Shown here: positions 55,509 through 64,000 of the stretch, one piece after another
Position numbering within the stretch: position 1 is the stretch's first letter
Layout of the letters: the number at the start of each line of letters is the position of its first letter
Position numbers and translations under genes: made by a program
Notes under the pieces: generated by a model
The model's database searches: none
What the model was told of the DNA's origin: nothing
The model's input: the letters and a program-made list of their open reading frames with translations, nothing else
Assembly (NCBI RefSeq): GCF_008014695.1
Contig: NZ_VOXE01000004.1
Location: forward strand, 186,001-250,000
Direction: 5' to 3'
Source of the DNA: Chryseobacterium sp.
GTDB taxonomy: Bacteria; Bacteroidota; Bacteroidia; Flavobacteriales; Weeksellaceae
Length of the DNA stretch: 64,000 nt

Positions 55509-56147
55509 TTATGCGTATTTTATAACGATATTCTCCATGGTGTTGGCCACATCTTCAGCCTTATCGGTTACGATTTCGAGGTATTCCAAAACCGATTTTA
55601 TTTTGATGATGTTGATGGCATCATTGGTTTCAAAAAGTTTAACAGTTGCCTGGCTTAAAACATCATCAGCAAGATTTTCATAGGAATTGATCTTGATGCA
55701 TGATTCTTTCACCTCTTTTGGGTTTTTAAAATCTTTCAGGTTTTTGATCGCGTTTTCGATCTCGGAACACGATTTCTGAATAAGCAGAGAAAATTCGGTG
55801 TAAGCAGGATCCAGCGGCGTCTTATACAGGTAAATGTATTTTGCTGATGCATACATGTAATCTGCAATATCATCCAACCCACTTGCTAAATGATTGATAT
55901 CTTCACGGTCGAATGGGGTAATGAAATTCTCGCCTAACTGAATGAAAATTTCGTGAGTAAGATCATCTAGTTTATGCTCGTAATCGCTCATATTTTTAAG
56001 CATTGTGTCATCATTGATGTCAAAATCAAGCAGTCCTTCATGAAACTCTCTCGACATTTCAGATAAGGTTTCTGCCACTTTTTCGAACAGCACAAAGAAT
56101 ACTTTGTCTTTTGGCTGGAATGCCTTAAAAATATTTCCGATTCCCAT
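55509..56147 (-). CDS. DUF47 (PhoU-like) protein
   Basis: A 212-residue, mostly helical protein of the DUF47/YkaA family. Metal-binding-type E/D-xxxD clusters occur in HKLDDLTHEIF near 58 and FDREDINHLASGLDDIADY near 79-97, as in PhoU. DUF47 proteins pair with PiT transporters and are thought to control phosphate uptake. It is translated just before the PiT gene on the same transcript. Confidence 0.92.
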   Translation of the reverse strand: MGIGNIFKAFQPKDKVFFVLFEKVAETLSEMSREFHEGLLDFDINDDTMLKNMSDYEHKLDDLTHEIFIQLGENFITPFDREDINHLASGLDDIADYMYASAKYIYLYKTPLDPAYTEFSLLIQKSCSEIENAIKNLKDFKNPKEVKESCIKINSYENLADDVLSQATVKLFETNDAINIIKIKSVLEYLEIVTDKAEDVANTMENIVIKYA

Positions 56148-56284
56148 TTTTTTAATTTAAAAATTAGAGTGCAAATTTCCGAAAAAGAGATTGAACTACG
56201 GCGCTTTAATATTAAGTTTTATTAACATTAAGGAAATTATCAACAAAAATAAAGTTGCCAAGCGCCCTGTGGCAAAGTTCTCCC

Positions 56285-56320
56285 CAAAAAAAAACCAAAG
56301 CAAGCGCCTTGGTTTTTATA
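56285..56320 (-). terminator. Terminator after RNA helicase
   Basis: AAAACCAAGGCG...TTTGGTTTTT on the minus strand, a stem with internal bulge and T run, about 20 bp past the stop. Confidence 0.6.
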
Positions 56321-56337
56321 TCAGTGAGTAACCTTGT

Positions 56338-58092
56338 TTAACTTGCTACTTCTGCTCTCATGTCTTTTCCTTTGAATTTCTGGGTTTCCATCCCTTTCAG
56401 AACTTCGTCCTTGAAAGATTTTTCCACTTCAAAGAAGGAGAATTTCTCCAGAATTTCGATCTGACCAATATCAGGTCTTTTTTTGGATTTCGCTGTAGAT
56501 TTATTGATGATTTCAAGCATGTCCATTTTCTTCAGCTGGTCTTTTTTTCCTAAATTAAAGAAAAACCTTACCATATCGCCGCTGTCTTTTCTCGGTTTTC
56601 TGTCACGGGATTCTCTGCCACCGTCACGTCCGCCGTCTCTTCCACCATCACGGAAACTGTCTCTTCTGTCGTTTCCACGATCCCAACTTCCTCTTCCACC
56701 GTCTCTGCTGTCACGGTCTCTGCCTCTACCGTCACGGTCTCTTCGGCTGTCTCCCCTGTCGTCACTGTTGAATTTCTGGTCGGCAAGGTCATTTTTGTCT
56801 TTATAGAACATCGCCAAATCTCTCAGCTGAAGCTGAAGCATCTGATGTGCGAGTTCTTCTTTTGTAAATGCTGATAAATCAGGAATCAAAGAATCATCAA
56901 AAGTGAAAAATTCTTCGTGTTCGGTAAACAGTTTTTCAAAGACTCCCGCTACCTGTGCCTTGATAATCGCGTCACCGGTTGGGATTTTCTTTTCTACAAT
57001 GTCAATTTTCGTTGACATCTTGATCTGCTTTAATTTTCTTGATTCTTCTGGCTTGATTAACGACATGGAGATTCCGTCTTTTCCTGCTCGTCCTGTTCTT
57101 CCGCTTCTGTGAACGAAAACTTCAGGATCATCAGGTAAAGAGTAATGAATCACGTGTGTTAAAGAATCCACATCCAGACCTCTTGCAGCAACGTCAGTCG
57201 CAACCAGAATATCGATGTTTTTCAAACGGAATTTTTTCATTACCGTATCTCGCTGGGCCTGCGAAAGATCACCGTGAAGTGCATCTGCAGCATAACCGTT
57301 CTGCATCAGGAAATCTGCAACTTCCTGCGTTTCCATACGGGTACGGCAGAAAAGAATCGAATATTGATTAGGATTCGCGTCGATGAGTCTTTTCAAAGCT
57401 TCTTTTTTATGACGGTAACCTACCACATAAAATTCATGCTTGATGTTTTTCTTCACCTCATTGATGGATCCAACCGAAATACGGTGTGGAGAGGTAAGGT
57501 AACTTTTTGAAATCCTTTCCACTTCTTTATTCATCGTTGCCGAGAATAAATACGTGTGTTTTGTTTCAGGAGTTTCTCTTAAAATGGTTTCCAAATCGTC
57601 TTTGAAACCCATTGAAAGCATTTCATCGGCTTCATCAAGAACCAACCACTGGATTTCGGAAAAATCTAGAGCTTTTCTGTTGATTAAGTCAATAACACGT
57701 CCCGGAGTTCCCACAATAATCTGCGGTTTGTCGCGGAGCGATCTGATCTGATCTGAAATACTTGAACCACCGTAAACTGCTGTAGTTTTGATGTTGTTCA
57801 TGTATTTCGAATAATTTTTAATGTCTTTCGTAATCTGAAGACACAGTTCTCTTGTCGGGCAAAGCACCAAAAATTGGATTTTGCGACTACCTTCGTCAAT
57901 CATATCCAAAATCGGAAGCGAAAATGCTGCTGTTTTGCCCGTTCCCGTCTGCGCTAGTGCGATTAAATCGCGAATATCTGTGGAGATAAAAGGAATGGTC
58001 TGTTTTTGGATTTCTGTGGGGCTTTCGAAGCCCAATTCGCCAACTGCCTTCAAGATTTCAGGGCTTAGATTGGTTTCCGTAAATAAATTCAT
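56338..58092 (-). CDS. DEAD-box RNA helicase with RD/RG-rich linker and DbpA-type C-terminus
   Basis: A 584-residue CsdA/DeaD-like helicase. [11 protein letters not shown] near 46, DEADEML near 154, SAT near 185, HRSGRTGRAG near 327. Residues about 440-510 are a low-complexity linker of Arg, Asp and Gly (repeats of GGRD and RDR) likely to bind RNA or form condensates. The last roughly 75 residues (RFFFNLGKKDQL onward) fit the DbpA-type RNA-binding domain. It is involved in ribosome assembly and cold adaptation. A TATCTTTG box lies at 58113-58120. Confidence 0.93.
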   Translation of the reverse strand: MNLFTETNLSPEILKAVGELGFESPTEIQKQTIPFISTDIRDLIALAQTGTGKTAAFSLPILDMIDEGSRKIQFLVLCPTRELCLQITKDIKNYSKYMNNIKTTAVYGGSSISDQIRSLRDKPQIIVGTPGRVIDLINRKALDFSEIQWLVLDEADEMLSMGFKDDLETILRETPETKHTYLFSATMNKEVERISKSYLTSPHRISVGSINEVKKNIKHEFYVVGYRHKKEALKRLIDANPNQYSILFCRTRMETQEVADFLMQNGYAADALHGDLSQAQRDTVMKKFRLKNIDILVATDVAARGLDVDSLTHVIHYSLPDDPEVFVHRSGRTGRAGKDGISMSLIKPEESRKLKQIKMSTKIDIVEKKIPTGDAIIKAQVAGVFEKLFTEHEEFFTFDDSLIPDLSAFTKEELAHQMLQLQLRDLAMFYKDKNDLADQKFNSDDRGDSRRDRDGRGRDRDSRDGGRGSWDRGNDRRDSFRDGGRDGGRDGGRESRDRKPRKDSGDMVRFFFNLGKKDQLKKMDMLEIINKSTAKSKKRPDIGQIEILEKFSFFEVEKSFKDEVLKGMETQKFKGKDMRAEVAS

Positions 58093-58112
58093 TAAGTATT
58101 TTAAATATTTTG

Positions 58113-58120
58113 CAAAGATA
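58113..58120 (-). promoter_or_regulatory. Helicase -7 box
   Basis: TATCTTTG on the minus strand, 21 bp before the ATG. Confidence 0.5.
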
Positions 58121-58208
58121 CACTTTTTTGAATTGATAAAAATTGCATTGTTTTATTAAATTTATCTTAACGGCAGGATGTCAACTACCGTCAACTAATT
58201 CTGAATCC

Positions 58209-58967
58209 TTAAAGTTTTAGTCCAACTCCCATGGTTAAGCAGAAAACTGTAAAAATAACAACTCCGGAGATGATGATTGTTATATTTCCAATATATAGTT
58301 CTTCTTTTCTCTTCCAGTCAGCCAGCTCTGATTTCCTACCCAAAAACAGCATCGGGGAAAACACAGGAAATACCAACGCTTCATAGAGATTCTCCACTGA
58401 AAATGGTCTGTAAAATGAAACTGCGAAAAGAGCTGCGACACCTGCCGACCAATAGGGAATAATATAAAATGTCCTGTTTTTTAACTTCGCAGATGATTGA
58501 ATTATTTTGGAAGTGCTTTGAAAAGAAAACCAGTAAGCTGAGAATCCGATTAGCACTAAAACAGCCCGCCACACATACGCCGATTTTTCTTGCGGAAAAT
58601 AAAAGGCCAAATCGCCGCTGTCGGTAACAGCCGCATAAATACACATCCACGAGAACCAGAACATTTGAAATAGGTAGGCAATAATAAACAGAGGCTTTAC
58701 ATAAAATTCTGAAAAAGATATTTTTTTTAAAACAATCAGCAAAAGGATTCCAACAAAAAGATTCAGCAACGGCCCAAAAGCATCGGTAATAAAACTGTGC
58801 GGCTGGCTCCTGAAATATACTGAAGAAAGTAAAGTTATTCTGTTTCCAAGTATAAGTGAAGTGAGGCCGTGACCAATCGCTTCGTGCACAATATCCGCAA
58901 AAATATATGCGAGAACGCCAATAAAGATGAGGGTCAGTGAATGAAGAATGTTGCTACTTTTCATCAT
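58209..58967 (-). CDS. M50-like membrane metalloprotease homologue
   Basis: A 252-residue protein with about six hydrophobic segments. The first contains HEAIGHG (residues 28-34), the HExxH zinc site seen in site-2-type M50 proteases. FGPLLNLFVGILLLI near 63-77 fits the second, NPDG-like region, but without the metal-binding Asp in standard context. It could be a protease or an inactive relative. It is a single gene. ATG 58967 (or Met2) opens directly before the first TM. Confidence 0.65.
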   Translation of the reverse strand: MMKSSNILHSLTLIFIGVLAYIFADIVHEAIGHGLTSLILGNRITLLSSVYFRSQPHSFITDAFGPLLNLFVGILLLIVLKKISFSEFYVKPLFIIAYLFQMFWFSWMCIYAAVTDSGDLAFYFPQEKSAYVWRAVLVLIGFSAYWFSFQSTSKIIQSSAKLKNRTFYIIPYWSAGVAALFAVSFYRPFSVENLYEALVFPVFSPMLFLGRKSELADWKRKEELYIGNITIIISGVVIFTVFCLTMGVGLKL

Positions 58968-59062
58968 AATTAAATTTTGACAATGAAAAAACCTTGAAAA
59001 TTTATCCTAAGTTAATTATTAAAAATCATTTGTAAAATCTAACTTTGAATTAAAATTATCCC

Positions 59063-59722
59063 ATGAAAGTCATTGATCCGCAAGTTCTGGAATTCCTGCA
59101 TAATCTGAAACTTAACAACAATCGAGAATGGTTTAACGAGCATAAAACTGATTTTACGGAAGCTCAGGAAAACGTTCGGCTTTTTGTGGAGGACCTTATT
59201 GAAGAAATTTCAAAATTTGATGTAGAAATCCTGAAACTCGATGCCAGGAAAGCCCTGTACCGGATTTATCGAGACACCAGATTCTCGAAAGATAAAACGC
59301 CGTACAAAACAAATTTCGGTGCAGGTCTCGGAATGGGGAAAGGCGGCAGGATTTCCGGGTACTATCTTCATATAGAACCGGGCGCTTCATTTTTAGCCGG
59401 CGGTGTTTATCAGCCAGATTCTGCAGTTTTAAAAGAGATCCGGAAAGAAATTTCTATGAATAAAGAGGAATTTTTAAAGATCATCAATGCCAAAAATTTC
59501 AAAAAATATTTCGAGGAACTTTCCCAAAACGAAAAACTGGTGAAGATTCCGCAGGGTTTTGAAAAAGATGATCCGATGGCGGAATTCCTGAAACTCAAAA
59601 ACTTTATAGTAGTCTATAATTTACAGAATGAAGACCTTTCTGATATAAAAAGCGTTGAGAAGTCTGCTGAAATATTTAAGGCGATGGTTCCGCTTAATAA
59701 ATTTCTTTGCGCTCCCTTTTAA
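59063..59722 (+). CDS. DUF2461 family protein
   Basis: A 219-residue protein of the DUF2461/TIGR02453 family. NREWFNEHKTDF near 18-29, RIYRDTRFSKDKTPYKTNFG near 74-93 and the YLHIEPGASFLAGGVY region near 108-123 are its conserved blocks. It is cytoplasmic; function is not established. It is a single gene on the plus strand between the M50-like and FkbM genes. Confidence 0.92.
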   Translation: MKVIDPQVLEFLHNLKLNNNREWFNEHKTDFTEAQENVRLFVEDLIEEISKFDVEILKLDARKALYRIYRDTRFSKDKTPYKTNFGAGLGMGKGGRISGYYLHIEPGASFLAGGVYQPDSAVLKEIRKEISMNKEEFLKIINAKNFKKYFEELSQNEKLVKIPQGFEKDDPMAEFLKLKNFIVVYNLQNEDLSDIKSVEKSAEIFKAMVPLNKFLCAPF

Positions 59723-59781
59723 AATTCCACTTCCTTAAACTAAATAGAACAGTAATTTAACAATTCTTTAACATAAATTTC

Positions 59782-59789
59782 TATATTTG
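59782..59789 (+). promoter_or_regulatory. -7 box before FkbM gene
   Basis: TATATTTG fits TAnnTTTG. Transcription would then begin near 59795, after the ATG at 59793, which favours ATG 59808 as the true start of the FkbM gene. Confidence 0.45.
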
Positions 59790-59792
59790 CGC

Positions 59793-60611
59793 ATGCAACG
59801 GAATCAAATGTGGTTATACAGAAGAATTACTTACCAATTACAGTTTATTTTACCCGGATTATACAAAGAGCGGTATTTTAAAAACTTAAAATCGCTTTCT
59901 GAGGAAAATTTTTCCGAACGCAATGTGGAACCGGAACTGGTGTGGATAAAAAATTATCTCAACAAAAAATCAGTCATTCTAGACATTGGTGCCAATGCAG
60001 GAAGTTTCCTGTATCAGCTCGAAAAAAAACTCGACAATGATAACATTTTTGCCTTCGAACCCAACCAGAAACTTTACCGCAGGCTCAGAAGAATTTTTCC
60101 GAAAATGAACATTCTGCCTTTTGCTATTTCCGACGAAAACAAGACCGCAGAATTTAAAATTCCTGTCATCAACGGAAAAGCCCTGAATACGCGCGGAACC
60201 CTGAAAACATCCTTCAAGGAAACCGGTGAGCATACGAACGTCACACATCAGGTAAAAGTCATCAAACTGGATGACTGGGCCGGAATCGATAATCTGACGC
60301 GTCTTGATTTCATTAAAATTGATGTTGAAGGCAATGAAATGCATACCTTAAAAGGTGCTGTGAACACCATCATAAAATTCAGACCTACATTAATGGTGGA
60401 AATGGAGCAGCGTCATCACGAAGAAAAAATCCTTAATTTCATTTTGCAGGTTGAAAAATGGGGTTATGATGCACAGTTCCTAAACCGCGAAACTTTTCAG
60501 CTTGAAAAACTCACCGAAACAATTATAGAGCAGCAGGCTAATAATGAGTTTAAAAACCGGCAGCAATACATCAACAATATTATCTTCACGCCTCAAAAAT
60601 CTCGAAAATGA
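59793..60611 (+). CDS. FkbM-family methyltransferase
   Basis: About 272 residues from ATG 59793; ATG 59808 is favoured by the promoter box. AdoMet motif ILDIGANAGSF near 62-72, acidic post-I AFEPNQKLYRRL, and FIKIDVEGNEMHTLKGA near 174-190, the FkbM hallmark. Such enzymes O-methylate sugars in surface glycans. The next gene, a flippase, overlaps by 4 bp (ATGA), so the pair works in polysaccharide or glycolipid production. Confidence 0.9.
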   Translation: MQRNQMWLYRRITYQLQFILPGLYKERYFKNLKSLSEENFSERNVEPELVWIKNYLNKKSVILDIGANAGSFLYQLEKKLDNDNIFAFEPNQKLYRRLRRIFPKMNILPFAISDENKTAEFKIPVINGKALNTRGTLKTSFKETGEHTNVTHQVKVIKLDDWAGIDNLTRLDFIKIDVEGNEMHTLKGAVNTIIKFRPTLMVEMEQRHHEEKILNFILQVEKWGYDAQFLNRETFQLEKLTETIIEQQANNEFKNRQQYINNIIFTPQKSRK

Positions 60612-62086
60612 GTGTAGTTGCAAGGCAGGGGTTTAAATATTCGCTCATTGGATATTTCGGTTTTTTACTGGGAACGTTCTCTTCTATTTTCGTTTTTCCG
60701 AACGACATGGTATTTTATGGAAAACTGCGATACGTGCTCCCATTCGCCGAAATGCTCTTGCCTGTTGTGGTATTCGGACTGTCTTTCTCAAATGTAAAAT
60801 ATTTCGCCAAAACCCGTGAAGAAGGAAAACACCAGAATTTCCTGTCGCTTTCGTTACTGGGAATCCTGTTGAACTTCATTATTTTTGTCATCGGATATTT
60901 CGCGGCGAACTATCTTTTCCCGGAACTGCAGAAAATGGAAATCTGGCAGATGAAACGCCTGATTTTGCCTTTGGTTCTGGTTTTAGCCTTCAGTGCGGTC
61001 CTCAATAAATACCTTACGAATTTCAAAAGAATCGTAATCCCAAATATTTTTGAAAATTTATTGCCGAAAGTCGCGAATCTGGGTGCATTCTGTATTTTCT
61101 TTTTTCTAGGATTTCCTGAGAAAGCGGCGTATCTTTTTTTTATCGGCATGTTTGTTTTAGGACTGTTCGGATATATTTATTATGCGAACCACCTCGAAAA
61201 AATAAAGCCGGATTTTTCGACCGCGTACATCAAAAAAGACGGGCTCTGGAAAGAAGTCCTGAATTACAGTTTTTACGGATTTCTGGGCAACATCGGAAAT
61301 TTTATAGCGGTCAGGATCGACAGTGTCATGATCGGCGAATTTCTGGGTTTTGAGCCAAACGGAGTGTACAACACGCTTTACTCCATTATTTCACTCATCA
61401 CCATTCCGGCGATGGGGCTGTACAGTATTTCGGCGCCTATCATCAATAAACATCTGGCCGAAAATGATTTTAAAGAGCTCGACCGGCTGCACAAAAAATC
61501 TTCATTGGTGCTGTTTTTTCTTGGATTTGTGCTGCTTTCCTGCGTCTTGGTAGGCTTTCCCTATTTAACGCATTTCATAAAAAACGGAGAATTGCTGAGA
61601 CAGTCGGAGCCCGTGATCTGGGTATTGGGTTTTGCCATGCTTTTTGATCTGGCAACCGGTTTCAACGGTCATATTATTTCTCTGTCAAAATATTACCGTT
61701 TCAATATTGTCGTGATGCTTTTTCTGGCCATAACCACGGTTACGCTCAATATTTATTTCCTTAAACATACCAATCTTGAACTTTTTGGAGTGGCGGTTGC
61801 GACAGCAGTTTCGCTTACGCTTTTTAATATTGCGAAAATCGTTTTCAATTATATCAAGTTTGATGTATTCCCACTGACTATCGAGATGATTTACGCACTT
61901 ATCGTCGGAACGTTAGGGATTACGGTGGCGGTAATTCTGCCTGAATTTAAAAGCAGCCTGCTGAATCTGTTCTACAAACCAGGAGTGGTTTTAGTGATGT
62001 TCATTATTGGCAATCATTTTCTGAAAATTTTTCCATTGCACGAATACATCAACCGGAATTTTCTGAGAAGTATTTTCAAGTTTTAA
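60608..62086 (+). CDS. Polysaccharide flippase (Wzx/MATE-like)
   Basis: A 492-residue polytopic protein with about 14 TM helices in the oligosaccharide-flippase family (MurJ/Wzx/MATE fold). N-terminal VARQGFKYSLIGYFGFLLGTF and the central NYSFYGFLGNIGNFIAVRIDSVMIGEFLG-like block (shown in part) are characteristic. It probably flips lipid-linked glycans across the inner membrane. It converges with the glycosyltransferase gene, overlapping by 11 bp at their 3' ends. Confidence 0.88.
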   Translation: MSVVARQGFKYSLIGYFGFLLGTFSSIFVFPNDMVFYGKLRYVLPFAEMLLPVVVFGLSFSNVKYFAKTREEGKHQNFLSLSLLGILLNFIIFVIGYFAANYLFPELQKMEIWQMKRLILPLVLVLAFSAVLNKYLTNFKRIVIPNIFENLLPKVANLGAFCIFFFLGFPEKAAYLFFIGMFVLGLFGYIYYANHLEKIKPDFSTAYIKKDGLWKEVLNYSFYGFLGNIGNFIAVRIDSVMIGEFLGFEPNGVYNTLYSIISLITIPAMGLYSISAPIINKHLAENDFKELDRLHKKSSLVLFFLGFVLLSCVLVGFPYLTHFIKNGELLRQSEPVIWVLGFAMLFDLATGFNGHIISLSKYYRFNIVVMLFLAITTVTLNIYFLKHTNLELFGVAVATAVSLTLFNIAKIVFNYIKFDVFPLTIEMIYALIVGTLGITVAVILPEFKSSLLNLFYKPGVVLVMFIIGNHFLKIFPLHEYINRNFLRSIFKF

Positions 62087-63119
62087 GAAGGCTGTTCAGT
62101 ATTTCCTCCAAACCTTTCCGTACGTTTTCTTTGCTGAATTTTTCCTGAAAATCACAGATCACCGAATGACTGCAACTGTGCAGCTGTTCTTCAATATCGC
62201 TCTTTTCAGGAAAAATAAAAGGATATTTTCCTGCATAATTCTCCGGAAAAAGCGCCGGTTTTCCGTATTTGATGGCGTCACCGATATTTCCGGACATTTT
62301 GGTTTTTCCGTAGATTTCAGGGTTGCTGAAAAATGAAGTGTCATTCTGAAGCGGACACCATAAAACGTCGGCGCTTTTCATCCATTTATCAAAAACAGAC
62401 GGAGGAACTTTTTCGGTGAAATATTGTACTTCAATGTTCTCCGGTTGGACTTTTTCGAAGTTTTTCAGCCATTCCAATTCCTTTCCTGCGGCTTTTCCCA
62501 GAAAAATAATCTGCACATCGGTTTGGAAATTTTGGATTTTTTTCAGGACCGAAATATAGTCGCGCCGTTGCTGTGACACTGTACCTGGAATGACCACGGT
62601 AAATGTTTCAGAAGCTTTTTTTGGATGACATTTATTGAAAAAGAGCGGCAAAAACTTCAGCTTTTCATTTCCAAGATTTTCATCCAAAACCAACAGGTTT
62701 TTCGCTTTGTGGTACACTTCAGGTGCCGAGAGCAGACCTTCCTTCAGCAACAGTTTCAGACGGTAAGAGAAATCATCTCTTAAAATATTATTCAACAGCT
62801 GAAAACGGGAAATTTTTGTAAAATTGAGATTGTGCACTATAACCGAAGTGTTGAACTGCGCGGTAATTCTTTCAAAAATATTAAAATAGCGGTGCACAGT
62901 CCCGATGATCACCATCTCATATTCCTTGCTTTTGAGTTGGTCCAGAAGAACAGAACTTTCCGTCACAAACAAATTTACCTGATGTTTCCCAATTTGCTTA
63001 AGGATTTTTTCAGAAAAATAATAATCGACAGAAAATTTCTCTGAGCCTTTCATCAGCTCCATGAAATTTTGCGCAATTTCAGCGTGGGTGTCGATTTCGA
63101 TATAAGCGATTTTCTTCAA
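62076..63119 (-). CDS. Glycosyltransferase, GT-B type
   Basis: A 347-residue protein. The C-terminal half has a GT-B donor-binding layout: VVIPGTVSQQRRDY near 172-185, QIIFLGKAAGKELEW near 205, SADVLWCPLQND near 255 and KMSGNIGDAIKYGKPALFPE near 278. The N-terminal half is an acceptor-type Rossmann fold. No close family is named. Together with the flippase and FkbM genes it suggests a surface-glycan locus. Confidence 0.8.
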   Translation of the reverse strand: MKKIAYIEIDTHAEIAQNFMELMKGSEKFSVDYYFSEKILKQIGKHQVNLFVTESSVLLDQLKSKEYEMVIIGTVHRYFNIFERITAQFNTSVIVHNLNFTKISRFQLLNNILRDDFSYRLKLLLKEGLLSAPEVYHKAKNLLVLDENLGNEKLKFLPLFFNKCHPKKASETFTVVIPGTVSQQRRDYISVLKKIQNFQTDVQIIFLGKAAGKELEWLKNFEKVQPENIEVQYFTEKVPPSVFDKWMKSADVLWCPLQNDTSFFSNPEIYGKTKMSGNIGDAIKYGKPALFPENYAGKYPFIFPEKSDIEEQLHSCSHSVICDFQEKFSKENVRKGLEEILNSLLKT

Positions 63120-63120
63120 C

Positions 63121-64000
63121 TTAAAAAACTTTTAGTCCGTTTGACCAGGTTTCAAGCACTTTGGTTTCCAAAAATTTGTTTTCTTCAACTTTCATTAAAT
63201 CCTGACTTAACACCACAAAATCTGCAGATTTACCAACTTCCAGACTTCCGAGTTCTTTTTCCTGAAACGCAGCTTTTGCCGCCCAGATCGTTATTCCGCG
63301 CAAAGCCTGTTGTCTTGTCAAAGCATTTTCTGGCTGGAAACCGTTTTTGGGGAAATTGTGCGCATCTTTTCTGAAAACCGCTGCAAAAAATGTTTTAATG
63401 GGATTGATTTCTTCCACAGGAAAATCCGTCCCGAGCGGAAGCCAGCCGTTCTGTTTCAACAGATCCTGATATGCATAAGAATTTTTCAGACGCTCTTTTC
63501 CAAGTCTGGATTCTGCCCAATACATATCAGAAGTGGCATGAGTAGGCTGAACTGAAGGAATAATGGAAAATTTCCCGAAAAGGACGAAATCGTTTCTGTC
63601 CACAATCTGGGCATGCTCGATCCGCCACCTTCTGTCGTTTTTAATGCCCAAAACGTCACCGTAAATTTTTAGGATGGTGCGGTTTGCCGAGTCTCCAATC
63701 GCATGCGTACACATTTGGAGGTCACTTTTTATCAGTTTTTCCGCCAGATTTTTAAAATGGACCTGATCGCTCAAAAGTACGCCTCTCCAGTTCTCTTTGT
63801 CGGAATAATCATGGAGTAAACAGGCGCCGCGTGAACCCAGTGAACCGTCAGAATAGACTTTGTAACCTCCGAAGGTGATATTTCCGTTGGTAAATCTTCC
63901 CTTTTTAATCCATTTTTCATAGGAGGAAGTTTTGTCCTCGAGCAGGGCAAAAATCTTCATTTTAAGAATATTCTGTTCCTGTGCTTTTTCAAGGAGCGAA
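63121..64000 (-). CDS. Amidohydrolase (YtcJ-like), 5' end outside window
   Basis: The frame is open through the right edge. At least 293 residues of an amidohydrolase family 3 protein are seen. Conserved blocks are YSDGSLGSRGACLL, HAIGDSANR, IEHAQIVD, VQPTHATSDM, LPLGTDFPVEEINP (metal Asp) and the C-terminal GSLEVGKSADFVVLSQDL of the composite beta-sandwich. These zinc enzymes hydrolyse amide or ester bonds of unknown substrates. An internal ATG at 63960 is not the start, because coding continues upstream. Confidence 0.88.
   Translation of the reverse strand, partial: SLLEKAQEQNILKMKIFALLEDKTSSYEKWIKKGRFTNGNITFGGYKVYSDGSLGSRGACLLHDYSDKENWRGVLLSDQVHFKNLAEKLIKSDLQMCTHAIGDSANRTILKIYGDVLGIKNDRRWRIEHAQIVDRNDFVLFGKFSIIPSVQPTHATSDMYWAESRLGKERLKNSYAYQDLLKQNGWLPLGTDFPVEEINPIKTFFAAVFRKDAHNFPKNGFQPENALTRQQALRGITIWAAKAAFQEKELGSLEVGKSADFVVLSQDLMKVEENKFLETKVLETWSNGLKVF

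Overview
The window is chromosomal DNA of a member of the Bacteroidetes, most likely family Weeksellaceae (Chryseobacterium/Kaistella-like). This rests on several observations: A+T-rich coding with TAnnTTTG-type -7 promoter boxes and no consistent Shine-Dalgarno sequences; a giant secreted protein ending in a Por/type IX secretion sorting domain; GSCFA, WbqC-like, DUF5683 and DUF6438 proteins; and Flavobacteriia-like housekeeping strings (parA-parB-DUF5683-dapB-lepB-wbqC and hpt-adk-obg).

Positions 1-17,530 form an accessory defence island in which every gene reads on the minus strand. The outer edge, next to ahcY, carries a decayed tyrosine recombinase. Inward from it come a WYL-domain regulator, a small HTH-like protein, and a retron. 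The retron consists of a non-coding RNA with 12-bp a1/a2 arms, an msr hairpin and an msd stem, followed by a reverse transcriptase with NAxxH, YADD and VTG motifs. Three tightly coupled genes follow the RT: an unrecognised 418-aa protein, a 768-aa protein with an internal response-regulator receiver domain and a C-terminal HEPN-like R-x5-H motif, and a single-HKD phospholipase-D-like protein. I cannot match this gene set to a retron type I know, and it is the best candidate here for an undescribed system. Next come a frameshifted unknown gene, a DUF262 (GmrS-like) protein, a type III restriction-modification pair (mod/res), a small protein and a DndD/Rad50-like ATPase that runs off the left edge.

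From 17.7 kb the core chromosome begins: ahcY, the T9SS-exported metalloprotease with seven FN3 and five GEVED modules, a retropepsin-like protease, an L,D-transpeptidase, two tandem tRNA-Asp genes and trxA. At 29.7-34.5 kb a cysteine desulfurase precedes a UbiA-DprE1-DprE2-HAD cassette resembling decaprenylphosphoryl-arabinose synthesis. At 34.6-45.6 kb lie envelope genes (OmpA-like lipoprotein, lipocalin, subtilase, lepB, tonB), dapB, parAB and purA. A perfect inverted pair of DnaA-box sequences lies between parA and tonB.

At 45.7-50.1 kb the strand switches to plus: hpt, adk, obg, a DUF6438 lipoprotein and a DEAD-box helicase. The right end carries an integral membrane protein, tatD, a GSCFA protein, a polyprenyl synthetase, a PiT phosphate transporter with its DUF47 partner, a second DEAD-box helicase, an M50-like membrane protein, a DUF2461 protein and a surface-polysaccharide group (FkbM methyltransferase, flippase, glycosyltransferase). 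An amidohydrolase is cut by the right edge.
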